A DNA stretch of 12,070 nt. Source: Oscillospiraceae bacterium. Its GTDB lineage: Bacteria; Bacillota; Clostridia; Oscillospirales; CAG-272. Positions 6,717-12,070 of this stretch are shown piece by piece (the first letter of the stretch is position 1; each line of letters begins with the position of its first letter). The position numbers were made by a program, and so were the translations under genes. The stretch covers positions 1,645 through 13,714 of the forward strand of contig SVTU01000026.1 of the NCBI GenBank assembly GCA_015063655.1, read 5' to 3'. The notes beneath the pieces were generated by a model, which was not told where the DNA came from, did not search any database, and was given only the letters and a program-made list of their open reading frames with translations.

Positions 6717-7958
6717 ATGAAATCCATTGCCAGATATTTGTCTATTGCGCTGTGTGTGCTGCTGTTGGCAGGCAGCCTCTTTTCGTGTGAGTCCCGTCCC
6801 CTGAAGCCAAGCAAGGATACCCTTGCCGTGGTGGGGCAGGTGGGAGACTATGACGTGCTGTATGAGGAGCTGTATGTTTTGGCCTCAACGTATGCCGAGC
6901 AGCTTGTCTTGAAATACGGTGAGGATGCGGCAAGCTCCAACGCTTCCCTCACCGTGACCGATGAGAAAACGGGTGAGGAGATTGAGACAACGGTGTCTCG
7001 ACAGTACGAAAAGGAGCTCAAGACACTCGTGTATGAAAATATTGTGGCCAATTACGCTATATTGTCTCTTTGTGATGATTTCGGTATCACAGCCGAGAGT
7101 GAGGAGCTTGACGAGCGTGTACAGCTGACCATCGATTCCTACGTGCAAAATCAGTTTGGCGGGAAGCGTTCGCAGTATCTTGATTATCTGAAGGACAATG
7201 GCGTGACCGATCATTATCTTCGCTTTACCACTCGTGTTGACCTACTGTACGGTCAGCTTTTGACGGAGTGCCTGTCGCGTGGCTATATCGAATCGGATGC
7301 CCAGACCATCAGAGATATGATCCCCCATGAGTTTGCTCGCACTTGGCATATCATGATCCTCAACGGCGATCATGCCCAGAAGAATCTTGAGCGTGCCGAG
7401 GAGGCCCTGGCAAAGCTTGAGAGCGGGGAGAAAACGATGTATCAGATGATAGGCAGTACGTACAATGACGATCTGATGAATACCTCGCTCAACGGGTATT
7501 ATTTTGCCAAGGGTACGATGAACGAGGCGTACGAGGACGCCGCCTTTGGTCTTGAGATCGGGCAGATCAGCGGTATTGTGGCATCGGTTGGTGAGGATGC
7601 CAACGGCATGCCCACCGATTGCTATTACATCATTCAGCGTATGGAGCTTGAGAACGAGTATATTGAGAAGAATCTGTCCTCGCTGATCACTCAGTATCAG
7701 GATGCGGCACTCTACGGTATGGTGGAGAAGGTGAAGGGAAATCTCAGCTTTTCTCCCAACGAATACGGCGCTTCTCTGGATCTTGATGCGCTGACCGCTC
7801 CCAAGGAGGCCGATCCTACTGTAACGATCATCGTGGGCAGTGTTACGATCGGTGTTGTTCTGATCGGTGGCGGTGTAACGCTGACGGTGATCCTTTTACG
7901 CAAGAAAAATCAAAGACTTCTTCGGGGGGCGCAAGCCAAGCTGGAGGCTAAGAAATAA
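6717..7958 (+). CDS. Parvulin-like (PpiC/SurA/PrsA) lipoprotein with a C-terminal membrane helix
   Basis: A 413-residue exported protein. The N-terminus is a lipoprotein signal: charged start, hydrophobic stretch 8-20, and lipobox LFSC with the lipidated Cys at 24. Residues 36-200 are helical and resemble the SurA/PrsA chaperone arm. Residues 208-308 resemble a parvulin prolyl isomerase domain: RTWHIMIL (208-215) for the usual SHILV strand, then GYYFAKGTMNEAYEDAAFGLEIGQISGIV (260-288), matching the G.LG.F.RG.M...FE.A.F.L..G.IS pattern, and CYYIIQ (302-307) for GYHII. A Gly-rich hydrophobic segment (367-394) followed by RKKNQR looks like a second membrane anchor with a short basic cytosolic tail. 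Such proteins help fold secreted proteins outside the membrane. Whether this one is catalytically active is unclear. The next gene follows 40 bases later, so they are probably cotranscribed. Confidence 0.75.
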   Translation: MKSIARYLSIALCVLLLAGSLFSCESRPLKPSKDTLAVVGQVGDYDVLYEELYVLASTYAEQLVLKYGEDAASSNASLTVTDEKTGEEIETTVSRQYEKELKTLVYENIVANYAILSLCDDFGITAESEELDERVQLTIDSYVQNQFGGKRSQYLDYLKDNGVTDHYLRFTTRVDLLYGQLLTECLSRGYIESDAQTIRDMIPHEFARTWHIMILNGDHAQKNLERAEEALAKLESGEKTMYQMIGSTYNDDLMNTSLNGYYFAKGTMNEAYEDAAFGLEIGQISGIVASVGEDANGMPTDCYYIIQRMELENEYIEKNLSSLITQYQDAALYGMVEKVKGNLSFSPNEYGASLDLDALTAPKEADPTVTIIVGSVTIGVVLIGGGVTLTVILLRKKNQRLLRGAQAKLEAKK

Positions 7959-7998
7959 AATAAGAAAATAGTCAATACAACAGAGAGGAGGGTGCGGC

Positions 7999-8937
7999 AT
8001 GAGAGGTAGACGCTACGCACACAGAGGCGCATACGGAAAAAAGAATATGTGGATCGTTGGTGTGCTGTCTGCGGTCGGTACGTTGCTTGCGGTCACTCTC
8101 ATACTGGTCTCTGTCGGTATCGCACTTTCGGGTAAGGTGAAACATACAAAGGAGGGTGAGACCTTGCCGAGCGGCGAGACCTCAGGGCTTCCTCAAGAGC
8201 TCTTCGGTTCACCTGTGCAGATTCAAGCCCCCTCCATTGCACTCGGTGAGCCATCGGCCATTACCGAGCAATGCGCCAACGCCATAACGGCAGGCCACGA
8301 GGCCGTCACGGTCAACGTGACCGACCGAGAGGGATATGTTTTGATTAGACCCTCCTCCAAGGATTCCTTCGGATACGTGAGCGGGAAGGCGTGGGATATA
8401 TCTCCCAAAAGTCTTGTAAGCCGTATCAAAGCCCGTTCCTTGTATGTGAGTGTTTGCCTTTCCTTGCGCTCTCCGAGCGAAAGTGATCCCGCCGCACGCT
8501 TGATGAAGCAAGCGTATGAGACAGCTGTGATCGCCGAGCTTTTAGAGGCGGGAGCGGATGAGGTGGTTTTGCTCAATGACTCGATGGACGAGGGAAGAGC
8601 CGAAGGCTTGACCGAGCTTTGCAAGGACGTTCGCCGTATTCGGGAAGGGAAGCTTGGCGTGGCACTGCCTGCCTCGTATTTGGCTGATGAAACGGCGGCC
8701 GCTACGGTGGAGCAGCTACTGCGAGGCTTTGACTTTGGCTGTGTGCTGACTGCTTCCGATGTGGGTGACGATGCGTATTCTTACGTGGTGGAACACGTTC
8801 GCTCAACGCTCTATTACGTGCTTCGCTATCACATGCGGGTGGCATTGCCTTACGTGAGTGATGAGGCTCTGGCCGATATGCAAAAGGCCCTTGCGGACGA
8901 GCATATTGTCAATTATCAGATCGTGACGTATCAATAA
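7999..8937 (+). CDS. Single-pass membrane protein with a probable extracytoplasmic alpha/beta-barrel domain
   Basis: A 312-residue protein starting with a basic N-terminus (MRGRRYAHRG...KK) and one hydrophobic helix (17-43) lacking a lipobox or a clear cleavage site, so it is probably anchored with its C-terminus outside. A polar linker rich in Gly, Ser, Pro and Thr (about 44-80) follows. The outer domain alternates hydrophobic strands (AVTVNV 102-107, LYVSVCL 148-154, EVVLLN 188-193, LGVALP 219-224, FGCVLT 246-251, MRVALP 279-284) with helices, like part of a TIM barrel. EGYVLIRPS after a strand and AWDISPKSLVSRIKARSLYV resemble putative glycosyl-hydrolase-like domains such as DUF4015, but I am not certain, and I do not see a clear catalytic acid pair. 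Strong GAGGAGG precedes the ATG. It is second in a unit with the parvulin lipoprotein and ends at a hairpin. Confidence 0.6.
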   Translation: MRGRRYAHRGAYGKKNMWIVGVLSAVGTLLAVTLILVSVGIALSGKVKHTKEGETLPSGETSGLPQELFGSPVQIQAPSIALGEPSAITEQCANAITAGHEAVTVNVTDREGYVLIRPSSKDSFGYVSGKAWDISPKSLVSRIKARSLYVSVCLSLRSPSESDPAARLMKQAYETAVIAELLEAGADEVVLLNDSMDEGRAEGLTELCKDVRRIREGKLGVALPASYLADETAAATVEQLLRGFDFGCVLTASDVGDDAYSYVVEHVRSTLYYVLRYHMRVALPYVSDEALADMQKALADEHIVNYQIVTYQ

Positions 8938-8944
8938 TGAAAAT

Positions 8945-8978
8945 GAGGCTGTCTCAACTTTGCCTTTGAGACAGCCTC
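8945..8978. terminator. Bidirectional hairpin terminator between convergent genes
   Basis: A perfect 13-base-pair stem, GAGGCTGTCTCAA (8945-8957) with its complement at 8966-8978, and an 8-base loop. It lies between the membrane protein stop (8937) and the phosphatase stop (8983). The minus-strand side is followed by ATTTTCATTATT, a fair T tract; the plus-strand side (TATCTTATT) is weaker, so termination may be better for the phosphatase gene. Confidence 0.75.
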
Positions 8979-8982
8979 TATC

Positions 8983-9447
8983 TTATTGATCTAAAAGATA
9001 CCGTATAAGACCCTCACAGCCCTCGTAAATATCACGGTAGGCTACGTCAAAGCGGTTGGTATACCAAGGATCTGATACCACGCCGCCTCGTTCGGTAAAG
9101 GACATCAAGAGGTGAATCTTTCTTTCGGGGTCATGGCCGAGGATGGCATGCATATGCTCCATATTTTCGTAATCCATTCCCACAAAAAGATCGGTGGTGT
9201 CGTAATCCTTTTTCTTTAGGTGACGGGCTCGCTTGTGCTCAAGAGACAGCCCGTGCTTGGCAAGCTCTCTTTGTGCGGGGGGATAGACGGGATTTCCCAC
9301 TCCGTTGACGATCTCTTCCGTGGTGGTGGCAGAGGAAGAAACCGTATATCGATCAGTCAGTCCCCTCTGCTCAAGCATGCTCCGAAGGATACATTCCGCC
9401 ATGGGACTTCGGCATATGTTGCCGTGACATACAAACATGATGTGCAT
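8983..9447 (-). CDS. Low-molecular-weight protein tyrosine phosphatase
   Basis: A 154-residue cytosolic enzyme that removes phosphate from tyrosine (or, in YwlE-type relatives, arginine) residues. The catalytic loop CHGNICRS (7-14) contains the C(X)5R motif with nucleophile C7 and R13, directly after the first strand (IMFV), as in all members. The general acid lies in SDPWYT (D126). The length matches the family's usual ~150 residues. The start is supported by AAGGAG at 9454-9459 (minus strand), 6 bases from the ATG. Ile at residue 11 is the position sometimes used to separate tyrosine from arginine phosphatases, but I would not decide on that alone. It is transcribed singly, divergent from the HAD gene and convergent with the membrane protein gene. 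No kinase neighbour is present to suggest its target. Confidence 0.93.
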   Translation of the reverse strand: MHIMFVCHGNICRSPMAECILRSMLEQRGLTDRYTVSSSATTTEEIVNGVGNPVYPPAQRELAKHGLSLEHKRARHLKKKDYDTTDLFVGMDYENMEHMHAILGHDPERKIHLLMSFTERGGVVSDPWYTNRFDVAYRDIYEGCEGLIRYLLDQ

Positions 9448-9479
9448 GGTGAGCTCCTTTTTCCTATAAAGCTTATCTC

Positions 9480-9508
9480 ATTATATCACAGCAAGCGATA
9501 GATGGCAA
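9480..9508 (-). promoter_or_regulatory. Sigma-A promoter for the tyrosine phosphatase gene
   Basis: On the minus strand, TTGCCA (9503-9508) is separated by 17 bases from TATAAT (9480-9485), with TGA directly before the -10 giving TGATATAAT. This matches a consensus -35/extended -10 promoter with one -35 mismatch. Transcription would start near 9473. Confidence 0.8.
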
Positions 9509-9525
9509 GATATATCGAAAAAAAC

Positions 9526-9554
9526 TTGAAAAAGAGAAGCGAATGTGGTATAAT
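9526..9554 (+). promoter_or_regulatory. Sigma-A promoter for the HAD hydrolase gene
   Basis: TTGAAA (9526-9531), a 17-base spacer, and TATAAT (9549-9554) preceded by TGG, so also an extended -10. This is near consensus and reads away from the phosphatase promoter; the two -35 boxes are 17 bases apart, back to back. Transcription would start near 9561, about 21 bases before the ATG, with GGAGG at 9572-9576. Confidence 0.85.
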
Positions 9555-9581
9555 GAATGAATAGAAATACCGGAGGTCGTT

Positions 9582-10304
9582 ATGATACGCTGTGTAATGT
9601 TTGATTTGGATGCCACCCTTTTGCCTATGGATCAGGACGCATTTTTGCGTTCCTATATGAAAAAGCTGTGTGCGTTTTTGGCACAATACGGCTTTGCCCC
9701 GCAGGCGGTAGCAGCTGCGGTGATGAAGGGAACGGGTGCGATGATATACAATGACGGAAGGCAAACGAATGAGGATGCCTTCTGGCAGGTGTTTTCTGCG
9801 GAAATGAAGACCGATATGCGTCCATATGAATCGGCGCTTGAGCATTTTTATCAAACCGAGTTTGATACTCTACAGTCGGTTACCTATCCTTCGCCAAAGG
9901 CGGCTGAATGTATCCGCACCGTCAAGGAGAGCGGTAGACTTGCCATACTTGCCACCAATCCCGTCTTTCCTGTGGTAGCCACAAGGGCACGTATGCGTTG
10001 GGCAGGCTTGAATATAAACGATTTCGCCATTGTTACCACGTATGATAACAGCAGCTACTGCAAGCCGAATCCCGCTTACTTTCTGGATCTTGCCAGGCGT
10101 CTTGGCTTACAGCCAAGCGAGTGCTTGATGGTGGGAAACGATACCTCCGACGATATGGCGGCAAGGGAGGCTGATCTCTCGGTCTTTTTGCTGACAGAGT
10201 GCCTGATCAACTCAAGGAACGCGGATATATCACAGTATCCTCATGGAAATTATGACGATCTGCTTGCACACCTTAGGGCTTTAGATGCCCATGACGGTGT
10301 GTGA
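9582..10304 (+). CDS. HAD-superfamily hydrolase (probable phosphatase)
   Basis: A 240-residue cytosolic protein with the four HAD motifs. Motif I is FDLDATL (7-13) with nucleophile D8 and acid/base D10, carrying Ala where most members have Gly (DLDGT). Motif II is the Thr in ILATNP (T125). Motif III is K161 in YCKPNP. Motif IV is VGNDTSDD (184-191). A helical cap (about 15-100) sits between motifs I and II, as in subfamily I enzymes such as phosphoglycolate phosphatase-like or YjjG-like nucleotidases. The substrate cannot be inferred. GGAGG lies 5 bases before the ATG and a near-consensus promoter is upstream. The last 24 bases overlap the end of the convergent AraC gene, with no visible terminator. 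Confidence 0.88.
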   Translation: MIRCVMFDLDATLLPMDQDAFLRSYMKKLCAFLAQYGFAPQAVAAAVMKGTGAMIYNDGRQTNEDAFWQVFSAEMKTDMRPYESALEHFYQTEFDTLQSVTYPSPKAAECIRTVKESGRLAILATNPVFPVVATRARMRWAGLNINDFAIVTTYDNSSYCKPNPAYFLDLARRLGLQPSECLMVGNDTSDDMAAREADLSVFLLTECLINSRNADISQYPHGNYDDLLAHLRALDAHDGV

Positions 10305-11126
10305 GAGGGCATATCTCTTTGGTGTCATGCCAACCTGCTCACGAAATCGCTTGATAAAGTAGGCTGAGGAATTAAAGCCGCATTTCCACGCAACGGTCTC
10401 CACGTCATAGCCCGAATGCGTCAGCATAAACTGTGCGCTTTGAATACGGTAGCGAAGCAGGTATTGGTTGAGGGTCAGACCAAGGGTATCCTTGAATAGT
10501 TTGCTCAGATAGTATGGGTGATAGCCAAGCATGGCGGCAATGCTCTCATTGGAGAGTGTGGGGTCATCAAAGTGCTTAGCTATCACCCCTTGCGCATTTT
10601 GCACAGCGAGACGGGGCTTTACGGTGGTCACGTCTCGCTGTAATTCGATCAGATAAGCCCTGATATACGAGGAGGCAAGCTCTCGGTAGTACGGCTTTTT
10701 GGCCATCATTTCATCAATGCACCGCATCAGAAGATCGGCAGTAAGCGTGGTGGTGCGAACCGACACACGGGAATACTCGGGTGGGGCTTGGGTAATCGAA
10801 GGACCGATATCGGGTAATTCATCGTCGGTTGCCACAAGAAGCTTTTCGGAGAGGTGCGCATTTTCCTGCGTGATATCAAAATTGATGACGTAGGCGTCCC
10901 CCGGGTTTTTGGGATTCATCACAAAACGGTAGCGTGTGTTCGGGGGGAGAAACACCACTGTGCCGTCGCCGATCTTGTATTGTCTGCCGTCCAGGCGTAT
11001 GTGTCCTTCGGCATGACGAAAGAAAAATAAACGGCAGTCACGGCAGGTGACGTAGTGGTCCACGTGTAAAAACTGCTTGTGCAGCTTAGCATACCGAACG
11101 AGCGGTGCGATCTGTGAAAGCTCCAT
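10281..11126 (-). CDS. AraC-family transcriptional regulator
   Basis: A 281-residue regulator. The N-terminal half (about 15-110) is a cupin-like sensor domain typical of AraC-binding proteins: FFFRHAEGHIRLDGRQYKIGDGTVVFLPPNTRYRF (34-68) has the pattern of a sugar- or small-molecule-binding jelly roll. The C-terminal 100 residues hold two helix-turn-helix units: LSNESIAAMLGYHPYYLSKLFKD (191-213) and YDVETVAWKCGFNSSAYFIKRFRE (240-263), ending in GMTPKRYA, the classic family signature. AGGAG at 11132-11136 (minus strand) lies 5 bases from the ATG. It is divergent from the FAD oxidoreductase, with promoters overlapping in a 107-base gap, so it probably controls that gene, its own, or both. The inducer is unknown; many relatives answer to sugars. 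Confidence 0.93.
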   Translation of the reverse strand: MELSQIAPLVRYAKLHKQFLHVDHYVTCRDCRLFFFRHAEGHIRLDGRQYKIGDGTVVFLPPNTRYRFVMNPKNPGDAYVINFDITQENAHLSEKLLVATDDELPDIGPSITQAPPEYSRVSVRTTTLTADLLMRCIDEMMAKKPYYRELASSYIRAYLIELQRDVTTVKPRLAVQNAQGVIAKHFDDPTLSNESIAAMLGYHPYYLSKLFKDTLGLTLNQYLLRYRIQSAQFMLTHSGYDVETVAWKCGFNSSAYFIKRFREQVGMTPKRYALSHTVMGI

Positions 11127-11176
11127 ACTATCTCCTAATGTTTGTTTTGTTATATTTTTTATTTGAATTCTCCTAC

Positions 11177-11205
11177 ATTATATCATGGATTTGTAATATA
11201 ATCAA
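11177..11205 (-). promoter_or_regulatory. Promoter for the AraC-family gene
   Basis: On the minus strand, TTGATT (11200-11205) is followed after 17 bases by TATAAT (11177-11182), preceded by TGA, giving TGATATAAT (extended -10). The -35 matches the consensus at four of six positions. It overlaps the plus-strand -10 of the neighbouring gene. Confidence 0.75.
11197..11202 (+). promoter_or_regulatory. Possible -10 box for the FAD oxidoreductase gene
   Basis: TATAAT lies 32 bases before the ATG at 11234. No good -35 is found at 16-18 bases (11174-11179 reads TACATT), which would fit a promoter that needs an activator such as the adjacent AraC protein. GAGGTGA (11221-11227) is the ribosome binding site. 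Confidence 0.5.
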
Positions 11206-11233
11206 GATACTTTCATACATGAGGTGAACGAAA

Positions 11234-12070
11234 ATGAACACGAATTTACAGCATAAGACCATGACGGCCGATCTGTGTATTGTCGGTGGCGGACTTTCGG
11301 GCTGCTTTGCGGCTCTTGCGGCGGCAAGACGGGGCAGCCGAGTGATCTTGGTACAGGATCGCCCCATGCTGGGCGGAAATGCTTCCAGCGAGATCCGCAT
11401 GTGGGTGCGCGGAGCGAAGGGTAGATTTGATCGAGAAACGGGCTTTCTCTCCGAGCTTGAGGAAAAGAATATATACGGAAATCCCTCGCTCGTTCATTCC
11501 TTGTTTGATGCCACGCTGTACGGTATGCTTCGTGATGAGAAGAACATCACCTTGGTGCTGAACGCCTCGGTGTGTGATGCCGATATGGATGGCGATCGCA
11601 TCGTTGCCGTTCATGCGTGGCAGCTCACCACGTACACGTGGATCACCGTTCGTGCCACGCTGTTTGCCGACTGCTCGGGTGACAGCATTTTAGCTCCTCT
11701 GAGCGGTGCGCTTTGCCGCAAGGGAAGAGAGGCGAAGGCCGAGTTTGGCGAAACGCTTGGACACGACGAGGCAGATGACCATACTATGGGTATGTCCATT
11801 ATCTTGGCGGCACGTGAGACTGATCATCCCGTCAAGTTTATTCCTCCGTCCTTTGCCACCGTGTACGAGACGGACGAGGCCTTTGAAAACGGAGATATCA
11901 AGGAGCATGCGCTCTCCCGTGACCATAACATCGGCACCAGTGGTGGTAACCTTTGGTGGGTAGAGCTTGGCGGTCATATGGACAGCCTGCACGATGCCGA
12001 AAAGGTGAGAGATCAGCTTATCGCCAATATTTACGGCGTATGGGATCACATCAAGAACCGTGGTGATCAC
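11234..12070 (+). CDS. FAD-dependent oxidoreductase (FAD_oxidored type), truncated by the window edge
   Basis: The reading frame is open from the ATG at 11234 to the last base (279 codons), so the C-terminal part lies outside the window. The N-terminus is a dinucleotide-binding fold: DLCIVGGGLSGCFAALAAAR (13-32) with GGGLSG for GxGxxG, then VILVQDRPMLGGNASSEIRMW (37-57), where GGNASSE is typical of the PF12831 group. DCSGDSILA (146-154) is the second FAD-contacting stretch. No signal peptide or twin-arginine motif is seen, so it is probably cytosolic. Members of this group often occur in carbohydrate-use loci, but their substrates are mostly unknown. GAGGTGA sits 6 bases before the ATG. A second Met at residue 10 (11261) is a less likely start. 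Its neighbour is a divergent AraC regulator. Confidence 0.88.
   Translation, partial: MNTNLQHKTMTADLCIVGGGLSGCFAALAAARRGSRVILVQDRPMLGGNASSEIRMWVRGAKGRFDRETGFLSELEEKNIYGNPSLVHSLFDATLYGMLRDEKNITLVLNASVCDADMDGDRIVAVHAWQLTTYTWITVRATLFADCSGDSILAPLSGALCRKGREAKAEFGETLGHDEADDHTMGMSIILAARETDHPVKFIPPSFATVYETDEAFENGDIKEHALSRDHNIGTSGGNLWWVELGGHMDSLHDAEKVRDQLIANIYGVWDHIKNRGDH

Noticed and set aside
9486..9854. A 122-codon minus-strand frame over the HAD gene start
   Set aside because: It covers two near-consensus promoters and the HAD motif I region, and lacks family features.
1..12070. CRISPR arrays, tRNA or rRNA genes, insertion sequences, phage or toxin-antitoxin modules
   Set aside because: I found no spaced repeats, cloverleaf sequences, transposase motifs or terminal inverted repeats on either strand by reading.

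Overview
The window is about 12 kb of compact, roughly 50% GC chromosomal DNA, most likely from a Firmicutes (Bacillota) of class Clostridia, possibly an uncultured gut-type lineage. The pointers are a DUF4317 protein, PlsY, an HPr kinase/phosphorylase of the Gram-positive type, a PrsA/SurA-like lipoprotein, strong GGAGG-type ribosome binding sites, and sigma-A promoters with an extended -10 (TGnTATAAT). Genus and species cannot be read from the sequence. I see no tRNA, rRNA, CRISPR array, insertion sequence, phage gene or integration site, and no intergenic gap reaches 300 bases.

Layout. (1) 48-4508, plus strand: a four-gene run of DUF4317, plsY, a class I methyltransferase of the Methyltransf_32 type, and a divergent FolC/Mur-ligase-like protein. 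Gaps are 0-30 bases, and the run ends at a strong hairpin (4530-4580). (2) 6521-4589, minus strand: hprK followed 37 bases later by a xylose-isomerase-like TIM-barrel protein, ending at the same bidirectional terminator. (3) 6717-8937, plus strand: a parvulin-like lipoprotein with an extra C-terminal membrane helix, then a single-pass membrane protein with a probable alpha/beta-barrel outer domain, ending at a second bidirectional hairpin (8945-8978). (4) 9447-8983, minus strand: a low-molecular-weight protein tyrosine phosphatase, divergent from (5) a HAD hydrolase (9582-10304, plus). (6) 11126-10281, minus strand: an AraC regulator whose 3' end overlaps that of the HAD gene. It is divergent from (7) an FAD-dependent oxidoreductase (from 11234, plus) that runs off the window.

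How the genes may work together. Region 1 combines phospholipid synthesis (PlsY) with putative methyl transfer and a ligase-like protein; no single pathway is evident. HprK is the sensor kinase of Firmicutes carbon catabolite repression, and its partner looks like a sugar isomerase/epimerase, so region 2 leans toward carbon metabolism. Region 3 looks like a cell-surface pair. The AraC/FAD-oxidoreductase pair shares an overlapping divergent promoter region and probably begins an inducible, possibly carbohydrate-related locus to the right of the window.

I did not find a convincing new multi-gene system. The points most worth a second look are the FolC-like protein with altered signature motifs, the dual-anchored parvulin lipoprotein with its unidentified partner, and the overlapping AraC/oxidoreductase promoters.
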